This document shows, piece after piece, positions 38,605 to 47,587 of a stretch of DNA of 64,000 bases. This stretch comes from Cyclobacteriaceae bacterium. Lineage in GTDB: Bacteria; Bacteroidota; Bacteroidia; Cytophagales; Cyclobacteriaceae. The stretch spans positions 149,795-213,794 of the forward strand of contig CATQIH010000032.1 of the NCBI GenBank assembly GCA_958296015.1, read 5' to 3'. The notes below the pieces were generated by a model that made no database searches, was not told the DNA's origin, and saw only the letters and a list, made by a program, of their open reading frames with translations. Each line of letters opens with the position of its first letter. Positions within the stretch are counted from its first letter, which is position 1. Made by a program: the position numbers and the translations under genes.

Positions 38605-40185
38605 GATGTAAGCATTGCCGGTGCTACCAAAATTGTATCTTCCCTGTCAATGATCACCTGCCCGGCGGCCAGGTCTTTGGACTTGCGGACGAACTTACGG
38701 GGTGTCACGCTCACCGGACACAGGCTGTCGGATTTCCTTTTGGAATAATAGGCGGCTAGTTGAGCGGCTTTTTCAACGACTGACTTAGGAAAGGGCTTGC
38801 CTGCCTGGTGTTTTGACGATTACATGCGAACCGGGCACATCTTTGGCATGAAGCCACAGGTCTTCTTTCCAGGAATAGGTACGGATGAGTTCGTCGTTGC
38901 TTTTGCTACTTTTGCCTACCAACACCGTAAATCCCTCAATCTCAAATTGCCGGTAAGGGGTATCCTGCTCCTGCTGTTGCCGGTCCTTTTTTTGCAGTTC
39001 ATGCTCTTTTAAGTACTGCCGGAGTTCGCGCAGGTCTTCCATCGGCTGCAAAGCTTCCAGGTGTGCTTCTACACTTTCCAGTTGCTCATATTTGCTGGCA
39101 ATATTTTGGGCAAGCTGCTCTTCCTCGATCTTCTGGTTCTTGGATTTTCTATAATATACTTCCGCATTTTTCTGCGGGCTCAACTCCTTTTTTAGCTTGA
39201 TGGTAATAGGTTGATCCGTGTAAAAACTGGGTAACGCTACTTCTGTAGCACGCGGGGGCACCTGGTGCATGTAAGCCATCAGCATGGTGGCCAACTCTTC
39301 GGGCCGCGGGCCTTGCTGTAAATCACCCAGTTTTTGCTCCGATTTTTTGATATAATTCTGCCCCTGGGCGTATTGCTTTTGCAGTGCTTTGATCACATGA
39401 TTCTTTTCGCGGCCTAGATGGGTCGTGCGGATATACTGTATAAAAAAAACGATTGATCGCATCAATGGGCGCATCATGTATAGCCTGCACATTCCCCATG
39501 TTCAGCAACGACAAATAAAGCGTATCTTGTAGCACTGTGATATAATATTTCTCTGGATGCTCTAACTGTTGCAGTACCTGTTGTATTAACTTCCATTGAG
39601 CATCTATGTCCAGGCTATCATACTGTTGCTGTTCCAGGTACATCTTCACGAGTACACCAAAAGTAGGATACAGTGCCTTTATTTCCCCCTTCTTTTCCAC
39701 AAAGGCTTCATAGGAGAAATTCAGGTTTTTGTCCAGCGAAGGCAAAGTCAGGGCTTCGTCTTTTTGCAGACTGCTTTTGAACAAGGAAACGACCTGATCG
39801 TGGTTGTACAGCAAGATATTTGCCGGTTGCCATGCATTTTAAAAAGCAATTGATAAGCACTGTCACCTTCCTGCTCAAACCGGATGCCAAAGCTCCGTTC
39901 GTTTTCAAACTGGTGAATACCCGACACCTGCCTGCCATTTATTGGCTGAAACAGGTCTACATTGTTTCTCCGCGACCGTTTGAAGTCATCAGGAAAGTGC
40001 AGGCAGCAGAATGACGGATCAAGATGAGCTTTGATATACAGTTCACCGTCAGGGTTTGCAGGATCGAAGAAGCCCAGGATCAGTTCGTCCTTGTTCTGGC
40101 TGAAGCAGGCACCTAGTTGCCAGCCGGTGATGGTGGAAGCAAGCTGCCGACTTAGTTGCCGCAGAAAATAATAGTTATTATGCAC
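38601..40185 (-). pseudogene. NFACT-family (RqcH/Rqc2/FbpA-like) protein, broken by three indels as sequenced
   Basis: About 525 codons, GTG start at 40185. Joined frames show the NFACT-N domain (LRQLSRQLASTITGWQLGAC, FQPINGRQVSGIHQFENERS), a central coiled-coil region and NFACT-R (SKSNDELIRTYSWKEDLWLH, AKDVPGSHVIVKTP). The corrected tail ends CPVSVTPRKFVRKSKDLAAG...VAPAMLTS with TAA at 38601-38603. RqcH homologues bind stalled 50S subunits with peptidyl-tRNA and add C-terminal tails. Indels: one missing G near 39825, an extra base in the A8 run near 39441, and an extra base near 38805. miaA lies 20 bp upstream on the same strand. Confidence 0.8.
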
Positions 40186-40205
40186 GGTCTTCTTTCATTT
40201 TTTTG

Positions 40206-41208
40206 TCAATAAACGCCAGTATCTGCTGTAGCAACTTCCTGTTCCGTATGCGCTGTCAGATCAAACCAACGGATATCTTTATCTTTGCGAAACCAGGTCA
40301 TCTGCCGTTTGGCAAAACGCCGCGTGTTTCTTTTGATGAGCCGGACAGCCTCTTCCAGCGGATACTGCCCTTCAAAGTAAGGAAAAAACTCCTGATAACC
40401 CACCGTTTGCAGCGCATTTAACTGCCCCTGTGGATGCAGCCGCTGTGGATGCAGCCCCTGTGGATGCAGCCCCTGTGGATGCAGCCCCTGTCGGATGCAG
40501 CCGCTGTGGATACAAGGCACGCACTTCCTGTTCCAATCCTTTTTGCAGCATGTCATCTACCCGACAGTTGATCCTTTCATATAAAATATCTCTCTGGCGG
40601 CTAAGCCCAATCCTAATCACCCGAAAGGGCCGTATTTTGGCCTTGACCGACCGGGTATGAAAAACAGAAAAAGGCATACCAGTGACCTCATGCACTTCCA
40701 GTGCCCGGAGCACTCTTCTGGGGTTTTGCAAGTCTGCTTCGGCATAATAATCAGGGTCTGCTTCTTTGAGCATTGCTGCCAGAGCCTCCAGCCCTTCGGT
40801 TTCCAGTCGCTGGTTCCATTTCTGGCGGATTTCAGGCGCAATATTGGGCATATCATCAATGCCTTCGCACAGCGTCTTGATGTAGAGTCCGGAGCCGCCG
40901 GTGGCGATAACTATCTGATGCCGGACGAAAAGTTGATTTAATATACGCAGAGCATCTTCCTCAAACTGCCCGACATCATACGCCTGCACAACCGGCAAAA
41001 AGCCCACCATATGATGTGGAACCATCGCCAACTCCTGCAGTGAAGGCTTGGCTGTTCCGATGTTCATTTCCTGATAAAACTGTCTGGAATCTACAGAAAG
41101 TATCTCCGTAGCAAACTGCCTGGCCAGTGCAACAGACAAAGCAGTCTTGCCAACTGCCGTAGGACCTGCCACCACAATCAGGTATTTATGTGCTGCGTTT
41201 GTAGCCAT
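40206..41208 (-). pseudogene. miaA: tRNA dimethylallyltransferase MiaA with internal 15-bp tandem repeats and a frameshift
   Basis: Adds a dimethylallyl group to A37 of UNN-decoding tRNAs. The N-terminal 230 residues are normal: P-loop VAGPTAVGKTALSVALA, LSVDSRQFYQEMNIGTAKP, GGSGLYIKTLCEGIDDMP and QNPRRVLRALEVHEVTGMPF. After EVRALYP, where the family continues straight to [11 protein letters not shown], there is an insertion of five-residue units LHPQ(G/R). One unit carries an extra base (near 40492), which throws the frame. The proper ending ([37 protein letters not shown]) continues in the next frame to TGA at 40206. Removing that one base restores a full enzyme with a 25-30-residue insertion. 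Confidence 0.85.
40425..40515 (-). repeat. 15-bp tandem repeat inside miaA
   Basis: Plus-strand units CCCCTGTGGATGCAG or CCGCTGTGGATGCAG at 40425-40439, 40440-40454, 40455-40469 and 40470-40484, a 16-bp unit with one extra C at 40485-40500, and a diverged sixth from 40501. Unit-number changes keep the frame; the 16-bp unit does not. Confidence 0.93.
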
Positions 41209-41296
41209 TCGTTGTCTTTTGTAATTTTCAATCTCTCCGCACGTTTTGATTTGTGGTTCGTTATTACCTACCTTGAAGCATCATTGAGGCAAAGCT

Positions 41297-44200
41297 ATGG
41301 ATTTAGAGCATAAAAAGAAGCGACAGCATACACATACATCATTTTCAGCACTATTTAATAACCTTCCTGATCTGGTTCAGCTCTTTGATGAGCAAGGACA
41401 TCTATTATATGCCAATCCGGCCTGGCAACACACGCTGGGCTACGACGAACAAGCATGTTCGACGTTGAATTTTTATGAGATCATAGCCCCTCAACACCTT
41501 AACGCTACCCGCAACTATCTGCAAAAACTACAGCATGATGGCAAAAGCCATCCGTTTACTACCGTACTGCTCACAAAAAAAGAGAAACCTGTGTATGTAT
41601 CCGGTAGTATTTCTTTTGACCAGGAAGGTACTTATCAGGCCGTATTGCACGATATCGGCGATCAGGTACGGAATGCGCAGGCGCAGCGGCTACACAACAG
41701 CCTGGTTCATCTGTCTGTGCAGGACTATGATCTGGAAACGCTTTGCCGCCATATACACCGGGAGCTGAAAAAGGCCGTGCAGACTGATGACTGCTATATT
41801 GCCCTGGCAGACAGTAAGGATGCGCTTTACTTTCCATACCATACAAGAACGCACAAAAACACAGCTGCTCCTGGGATTTCAGCGATGGAGCAGGATCTGG
41901 CGGCTTATGTCGTAGATCATAGCCAGTCCTACTTGCTTTATGAGGAAGACATAGTAAAGCTCCTGGTACATAAAAGTATTCGTGTTGGCACGATACCTCA
42001 GGGATGGCTTGGCGTGCCGTTGGTAGCAAACAAGAAAACAATTGGTATGCTGGCTGTACAGCAATTTGAGCAAGCAGAGGCACTGGTAGCAGAAGACCTG
42101 GACCTGCTGAATTTTGTAGCACCGCAGATTGCCGCTCTGCTGGAAAGGAAACGTTATGAAGAAAAAGTCAACGACCAGACCAGCCGGTTGAATGCCATCT
42201 TCGAGAGTTCTACACACCTGATCTGGTCGGTGGATCGAGGGTTGCACTTTACTTCTTTCAACCAGAACTTTGTGCAGGTGCTGCAAAATCATTTTACCGT
42301 GCCGCCCGTTTTGCATCAGGTCTACAACGAAGAGCATCCGCAGATTAGCAAAAAATATCTTCAAAGCTTTAAAGATAAATATAAAAAAGCCTTTGATGGG
42401 CGCCCTTCTCAGTTTGAGATGGATTTCAGGCTGGGTAAAGATCATTATCTGTGGAAACAGGTCTTTATCAATCCGGTATATCGGGAAGATGGCAGCATAC
42501 AGGAAGTGTCGGGTATTGCGCACGACATCACACAACGCAAAAAATCAGAGATGGCACTGCTGGAAAGCGAGGAGAAATTCCGGAACATCTTTGAGTCTTT
42601 TCAGGATATTTATTTCCGCTGCAATATAGATGGTACACTTACGATGATCAGCCCCTCGGTGAGTGAAATGACGGACTACGAAACGCCGGACGTGATCGGT
42701 AAAAATATTACCAACTATTATCTGTACGACAGCCGTACCAAGAATATGATCCGCAGGCTGGTCAAATACAAGAGCGTCCGAAACTTTGAGGCCACCATCA
42801 TCAGGTCGGATGGCGAACTGCTCCAGTGCATTTGCAACGTGAGGCTTAAAGAACATAGTGGCCGTTCGCCTGAGGTAGAAGGCGTAGCCCGCGACATCAC
42901 CGAGCTGAAAAAGACAACCCATGCCCTGCAAAAGGCAAAAGACGTAGCCGAAAAATCGCTCAGGATCAAAGATGCATTCCTGGCCAATATGAGCCATGAG
43001 ATCCGCACGCCCATGAACGGGATTATCAGCATGATTGATGTGTTAGACCAAACGCCCATGAATCCGCAACAGGAGGAGTATGTACAGATCGTTAAGTCTT
43101 CATCAGAAACGCTGCTCAGCATCCTCAATGATATATTAGACCTGTCGAAGATAGAAGCAGGCAAGATGAAACTCCGCCGTTTGTCGGTGAGCATCAACCG
43201 TATTGTACACAAACTGTACAGGCTTTTTGCGCAGAAAGCTGTTGAAAAAAGCATAGATTTCTCTTATCACCTGAGTGATGACATGCCCACTTTCCTGGTA
43301 ATAGATGAAGTGCGCCTGCTACAGGTTCTTTCAAACCTCACAGCGAATGCCCTCAAATTTACGCCGGAAGGCGGAGAAGTAACCATTGAGGTAGCCGACA
43401 TTACCGCTCCACAGAAGAGGCAATACGAAGATACAGAACACATCATTAGGGTTGAAGTCACAGACTCCGGTATTGGTATTTCTGAAGAAGACCAGAAAAC
43501 CCTATTCCAGAATTTCAACCAGGCAGATAGCTCTTCTACTAAAAAATATGAAGGCACAGGACTGGGACTCTCTATCGCCAGGCAGCTTGTGGCACTGATG
43601 CAGGGCGAGATCAGCGTGAAGTCTATAGCTGGTGTCGGCAGCACTTTCTGCTTTACCTTCCGGGCACGGATAGGACAGGAAGAAACGCCAGATGACAACA
43701 TGCAGACAGGCAACGGCAGCGGTTGGAAAGATCAGGATTTTTCTCCCCGCATCTTGCTGGTAGACGATAACGACACCAACCGGCGTGTAGCTTACGAAAT
43801 CCTGAGCCACGCTGGTTGTAATATTGAAACTGTTGCCAGTGGAGCAAAAGCGATTGAACTGGTACAGGAAAAGCTGTTCGATTTGATTCTGATGGACATA
43901 CAAATGCCTGAAATGGATGGCATAGAAGCCACAAGTGCGATCAGAACACTTGACATCAACCCAATGCCGCCGATAGTGGCCATGACGGCCTACTCTATGG
44001 AAGGCGACCGGCAGAAATTTATGGATGCAGGGCTGGACGATTACCTGGCCAAACCCATCAGGGCGCATATTCTCATACAAAAGATTGCAGACCTGTTAAG
44101 CCCGGCAGATTCTACATCTGAAAAAACGCTCTCTCAAAATGAGAGTCATGCGCAGATCATCAACGAAAATATCTTAAAGGAGTTAGAAAAATATGGAGGA

Positions 44201-44503
44201 AAAGCACTGGTCAAAGATATCTTTCTGGATTTCGAGCAGGAAACCACACATTTGATTGAAGAATGCTTTCAGGCACTCCAAAACAATGATATTGACAATA
44301 TTTTAAGTAAATTACATACGCTCAAAGGCAGTGCCGGAACCATTGGTATTGACCGGGTTTCTCAGTGTGCCGAAGAGATAGAAGCCAAGCTAAAAGCAGG
44401 AGTACAGGAAACATTGGCACAGGATTTATTGTCTTTACAAAAAGACTTCTCAGAGTTTCAAAAACAGTTACACCTTATTTTAAACAACAATACCCATGTC
44501 TGA
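41297..44503 (+). CDS. Hybrid sensor histidine kinase (PAS-GAF-PAS-PAS-HisKA-HATPase-REC-HPt)
   Basis: 1068 aa, no membrane helix, so it senses a cytoplasmic signal. Order: PAS (about 15-125; FNNLPDLVQLFDEQGHLLYA), GAF-like (about 140-285), PAS (about 295-410) and PAS (about 420-545). The HisKA phospho-acceptor is His567 (NMSHEIRTPMNG). The ATPase domain has NLTANALKF, DSGIGISEED and KYEGTGLGLSI. The receiver has Asp867 in LILMDIQMPEMDG. The C-terminal HPt has His1007 in LHTLKGSAGTIG. The complete internal relay could pass phosphate to the receiver protein encoded next, whose gene overlaps this one by 8 bp. Confidence 0.95.
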   Translation: MDLEHKKKRQHTHTSFSALFNNLPDLVQLFDEQGHLLYANPAWQHTLGYDEQACSTLNFYEIIAPQHLNATRNYLQKLQHDGKSHPFTTVLLTKKEKPVYVSGSISFDQEGTYQAVLHDIGDQVRNAQAQRLHNSLVHLSVQDYDLETLCRHIHRELKKAVQTDDCYIALADSKDALYFPYHTRTHKNTAAPGISAMEQDLAAYVVDHSQSYLLYEEDIVKLLVHKSIRVGTIPQGWLGVPLVANKKTIGMLAVQQFEQAEALVAEDLDLLNFVAPQIAALLERKRYEEKVNDQTSRLNAIFESSTHLIWSVDRGLHFTSFNQNFVQVLQNHFTVPPVLHQVYNEEHPQISKKYLQSFKDKYKKAFDGRPSQFEMDFRLGKDHYLWKQVFINPVYREDGSIQEVSGIAHDITQRKKSEMALLESEEKFRNIFESFQDIYFRCNIDGTLTMISPSVSEMTDYETPDVIGKNITNYYLYDSRTKNMIRRLVKYKSVRNFEATIIRSDGELLQCICNVRLKEHSGRSPEVEGVARDITELKKTTHALQKAKDVAEKSLRIKDAFLANMSHEIRTPMNGIISMIDVLDQTPMNPQQEEYVQIVKSSSETLLSILNDILDLSKIEAGKMKLRRLSVSINRIVHKLYRLFAQKAVEKSIDFSYHLSDDMPTFLVIDEVRLLQVLSNLTANALKFTPEGGEVTIEVADITAPQKRQYEDTEHIIRVEVTDSGIGISEEDQKTLFQNFNQADSSSTKKYEGTGLGLSIARQLVALMQGEISVKSIAGVGSTFCFTFRARIGQEETPDDNMQTGNGSGWKDQDFSPRILLVDDNDTNRRVAYEILSHAGCNIETVASGAKAIELVQEKLFDLILMDIQMPEMDGIEATSAIRTLDINPMPPIVAMTAYSMEGDRQKFMDAGLDDYLAKPIRAHILIQKIADLLSPADSTSEKTLSQNESHAQIINENILKELEKYGGKALVKDIFLDFEQETTHLIEECFQALQNNDIDNILSKLHTLKGSAGTIGIDRVSQCAEEIEAKLKAGVQETLAQDLLSLQKDFSEFQKQLHLILNNNTHV

Positions 44504-44870
44504 AAAAAAGAAAGTACTAGTAGCTGAAGACAGTTCCGTCATTCAGAACCTGACCAAAAGAATTCTACAGTTTCAAAATTTTGATATTACCTCTGTCAGA
44601 GACGGACAGCAAGTGATTGAGGCCGTAGAAAAAGACAACTACCATGTGATTCTGATGGACATCAACATGCCCAAGATGAGCGGAATGGAGTGTAGCAAAG
44701 CCATTCGTGCCATGCAGGACAAAGACAAGGCTAACACGCCGATCATTGCTATCTCCGGAAATGCGCAGAACTATTCGGAAGAGGACTTCAAAAATGCAGG
44801 CATTGATGAATTTCTTCAGAAGCCCCTGGATTTTGACCATCTGGTAGAAACCGTGCAGAAATATACATGA
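44496..44870 (+). CDS. Stand-alone receiver-domain response regulator
   Basis: 124 aa, a single REC domain with no output domain. Acidic pocket EDSS at 11-14, phospho-acceptor D55 in VILMDINMPKMSG, switch Ser/Thr in AISGNAQ, and Lys in EFLQKPLDF. Overlaps the preceding kinase by 8 bp and the next gene by 4 bp, so translation is coupled and it is the likely phosphate target of the kinase HPt. Output must be by protein-protein contact, perhaps with the 90-aa product. Confidence 0.95.
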   Translation: MSEKKKVLVAEDSSVIQNLTKRILQFQNFDITSVRDGQQVIEAVEKDNYHVILMDINMPKMSGMECSKAIRAMQDKDKANTPIIAISGNAQNYSEEDFKNAGIDEFLQKPLDFDHLVETVQKYT

Positions 44871-45139
44871 TCCGCTACAATAAGCAGTATTTAAATAAAC
44901 TGGAGGAGATTATGGCGGAGACGCAGTTTACGCTGCGCTACGAGAAGGGACACTTTAAACCCGGCTACTGTATCCTGAAAGATACTAAAATCGCACTGGT
45001 CAATAAGTTTTATACGCTGGAAGGAAAAGTCAACGCTCTGATGGACATCATCAAGCTGTTGGATATAGACCCAGACCAGATCAGCGAGAAAAATAGAAAA
45101 GTTCTGATTGAAGTTTTAGAAACCCCTGCTGTCATTTGA
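44867..45139 (+). CDS. 90-aa protein of unknown function coupled to the receiver gene
   Basis: 90 aa, starts in an ATGA overlap with the receiver gene. Sequence (RYNKQYLNKLEEIMAETQFT, LRYEKGHFKPGYCILKDTKI, VNKFYTLEGKVNALMDIIKL) suggests an alpha/beta fold with two helices and a short hairpin. No family motif is recognised with certainty. Its stop overlaps the TTG start of the next gene. Tight coupling suggests a shared pathway with the kinase/receiver, but this is inference. Confidence 0.8.
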   Translation: MIRYNKQYLNKLEEIMAETQFTLRYEKGHFKPGYCILKDTKIALVNKFYTLEGKVNALMDIIKLLDIDPDQISEKNRKVLIEVLETPAVI

Positions 45140-45897
45140 AAATCACTTTCTTAGGAACCGGCACCTCGCAGGGTGTCCCTGTCATTGGGTGCCACTGCGA
45201 GGTATGCACTTCGCTCGACTTCCGCGACAAACGCCTGCGCACTTCCGTACATATTGCCACCGACGACCTCAGCCTGATCATCGACTCTGGTCCCGACTTC
45301 CGCCAGCAGGTGCTGACCAACCATATTGAGCGGCTGGATGCATTACTGTTTACGCACCAGCACAAAGACCATGTGGCTGGCATGGACGATGTGCGTAGTT
45401 TCAATTTTATGCAGCATCAGGCGATGCCTATCTATGCCAGGCAGGAGGTCATAGACCAGCTCCGGCAGGAGTTCCCCTACGTTTTTGCCAAAGACAAATA
45501 CCCCGGCGTGCCGCAGATAGAAGTACATACCATTGATAATCAGCCTTTTTATATCAGAAAATTGCAAATCACTCCAGTGAGCGTCATGCATTATAAGCTG
45601 CCGGTGCTGGGCTTCCGCATTCATGATTTCACTTACATTACCGATGCCAACTATATTAGCGAAGCAGAAAAGCAAAAAATTCTGGGCTCGAAGGTGTTGG
45701 TACTCAATGCTTTGCAAAAAACCGAACACATCTCTCATTTTACGTTGCAACAAGCCCTTGCCCTTATTGAAGAACTGCGTCCTGAACAGGCATATCTCGT
45801 GCACATGAGCCACCGGATGGGCTTACACCAGGAGGTGGATGCCACCCTACCCAACAACGTAGCCCTGGCTTATGATGGGCTGACTGTGGAACTTTAA
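45136..45897 (+). CDS. MBL-fold metallohydrolase (PhnP/RNase Z-like)
   Basis: 253 aa from a TTG start overlapping the upstream TGA; no nearby ATG fits. The metallo-beta-lactamase core has H-x-H-x-D-H in FTHQHKDHVAGMDD, preceded by SQGVPVIGCHCEVC with three Cys that could hold a structural zinc as in PhnP-type phosphodiesterases, and followed by later His ligands in SVMHYK and HMSHRMG. A phosphodiesterase acting on cyclic nucleotides or RNA ends is plausible. Its position in the kinase/receiver set hints at, but does not prove, signalling. Confidence 0.88.
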   Translation: MKITFLGTGTSQGVPVIGCHCEVCTSLDFRDKRLRTSVHIATDDLSLIIDSGPDFRQQVLTNHIERLDALLFTHQHKDHVAGMDDVRSFNFMQHQAMPIYARQEVIDQLRQEFPYVFAKDKYPGVPQIEVHTIDNQPFYIRKLQITPVSVMHYKLPVLGFRIHDFTYITDANYISEAEKQKILGSKVLVLNALQKTEHISHFTLQQALALIEELRPEQAYLVHMSHRMGLHQEVDATLPNNVALAYDGLTVEL

Positions 45898-46051
45898 GTC
45901 ACTGCTATCAAGCCTCCTATTTTTGTAGTTCAGAAAATGATTTTTGTCACTTGTGTAATAAAAACGCTATTCTTGATTATATTTAAATTACATAAAATAT
46001 TTTCTTTGCTTCTCAATAAATCAATTATTAACAATCAAAAAAAACAGAAGT

Positions 46052-46771
46052 ATGAAGAAAGTTTATGTAACACTGGCTTTGGCATGTATGTCTATAGGCG
46101 CAATGGCCCAGGTAAAAGTAGGTCCTAAAGTTGGCCTGAACATGACAAAGATCAGTGATGGTGAAAAGACAGGAGAAGGCGTTAAAGAACCTTATACGCT
46201 GGGCCTGAATTTGGGCGTAGCTTTTAGCTTACCAGTATCCGAATCATTCTCTATTGCACCTGAGATCACCTTCTCACAGAAAGGTGCAGTTTTAAAAGGA
46301 GAGTTTGAAGATATAATCGGAACGGAAACTTTTTCAGGTTCAATGAAAAATACGCTCAGGCTCAACTATTTGGATATCCCAGTATTGGCCCGTATAGCGT
46401 TTGGCGAATCCACCAAAGGTTACCTCAATGTTGGCCCTACCCTTGGATACTGGTTGGGAGGTTATGACAAAATAACTGTTGAGCTAAATGGGGAAAAAGA
46501 ATCAGAGAAACAAAAGATGGTTTTTGTTGATGAAGGTTATGAAGCAAAAGAAAATGAACTCTCTATTAATAAAAAGAATGCCAACAGACTAGAAGTAGGA
46601 GCCTCTGCTGGCGGTGGTGTTATGTTTGACACTAGTGCAGGCAGTTTGATGCTTGACCTACGCTATAATGTAGGTTTGACCAATATGTTTGATTACGATG
46701 ATGCAGATGATAGAATAATGAAAAATCATGGTGCATCACTGTCTTTGATCTATCTGATCGGATCAAAATAA
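46052..46771 (+). CDS. Outer-membrane beta-barrel protein (PorT-like)
   Basis: 239 aa with signal peptide MKKVYVTLALACMSIGAMAQ. Strands include VKVGPKVGLNMTKIS, LGLNLGVAFSLP, FSIAPEITFSQKG, LDIPVLARIAFG, GYLNVGPTLGYWLGG and LMLDLRYNVGLTNM, typical of small barrels, with Glu/Lys-rich loops. Function unknown. Same family type as 27356-27967. A terminator follows. Confidence 0.82.
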   Translation: MKKVYVTLALACMSIGAMAQVKVGPKVGLNMTKISDGEKTGEGVKEPYTLGLNLGVAFSLPVSESFSIAPEITFSQKGAVLKGEFEDIIGTETFSGSMKNTLRLNYLDIPVLARIAFGESTKGYLNVGPTLGYWLGGYDKITVELNGEKESEKQKMVFVDEGYEAKENELSINKKNANRLEVGASAGGGVMFDTSAGSLMLDLRYNVGLTNMFDYDDADDRIMKNHGASLSLIYLIGSK

Positions 46772-46792
46772 AAGATCTATTTGTTTAATAAT

Positions 46793-46826
46793 AAAAGCCG
46801 TTTCTGAAATCAGGAACGGCTTTTCT
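46793..46826 (+). terminator. Rho-independent terminator of the 46-kb barrel gene
   Basis: AAAAGCCGTT-t-CTGA pairs with TCAG-g-AACGGCTTTT around AA, then a C and more T. The A-rich left flank may allow use in both directions. Confidence 0.8.
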
Positions 46827-46944
46827 TGTTAGTTGCTGCTTACTAAAACGACATGTTTTCATAACACTATCGCCCTTCTCCGGTTACATCATCAAGAGCT
46901 TAAAAGCTCATTTTTACAGATGTTAAACTAAATTTTTTAATGGG

Positions 46945-47502
46945 ATGAACAGATTAGAAGGAAAGAAAGTAGCCATTTTAGTGGCCAACGGTTTTGAACA
47001 GGTAGAACTCACAGAGCCTAAGAAGGCATTAGAACAGGCAGGGGCCACTACGCACGTTGTATCTCCGGAAGAAAAGAAGGTGAAAGCCTGGGATCAGACA
47101 GACTGGGGCATCGAAGAAGATGTAGATGTGACGCTCAGCAAGGCTAATCCTGACAACTATGATGCTTTGGTACTGCCAGGAGGACAGTTAAATCCTGACT
47201 TTCTGAGGGTTAATGAAAAAGCTGTTGACTTTGTGAAGGCATTTGCCAATAGTGGTAAGCCGATTGCCGCTATCTGTCACGGCCCCTGGGTGCTCATAGA
47301 AGCCGATCTGGTGAAAGATAGAACCATGACTTCGTACAATTCTATCAAAACTGATATGAAAAACGCCGGTGCCAATTGGGTAGATCAGGAAGTGGTGGTA
47401 GATGGCAAATTTATTACCAGCCGCAAGCCTGATGATATTCCTGCATTTAATGAGAAAATTATCGAGGAATTTGCCAAATCAGGCGTAGAAGCACATGCGT
47501 AA
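46945..47502 (+). CDS. DJ-1/PfpI family (type 1 glutamine amidotransferase-like) protein
   Basis: 185 aa. KVAILVANGFEQVELTEPKKAL at the start and the nucleophile elbow AAICHGPWVLIEA with its Cys-His pair identify the PfpI/YhbO-like subgroup linked to stress protection (deglycase or protease claims are disputed). VLPGGQLNPDFLR supplies the conserved oxyanion region and FITSRKPDDIPAF the C-terminal signature. Stand-alone gene. Confidence 0.92.
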   Translation: MNRLEGKKVAILVANGFEQVELTEPKKALEQAGATTHVVSPEEKKVKAWDQTDWGIEEDVDVTLSKANPDNYDALVLPGGQLNPDFLRVNEKAVDFVKAFANSGKPIAAICHGPWVLIEADLVKDRTMTSYNSIKTDMKNAGANWVDQEVVVDGKFITSRKPDDIPAFNEKIIEEFAKSGVEAHA

Positions 47503-47550
47503 ATCACGGATACGGGAGAAGGGAAACCGGAAACCGTACCCTATTTATAC

Positions 47551-47587
47551 AAAAAATACCGAACACATCGTTCGGTATTTTTTTGTT
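47551..47587. terminator. Bidirectional terminator between the PfpI-like gene and prfB
   Basis: Fourteen-pair stem AAAAAATACCGAAC / GTTCGGTATTTTTT with loop ACATC between two convergent genes; T-runs on both strands. Confidence 0.9.
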
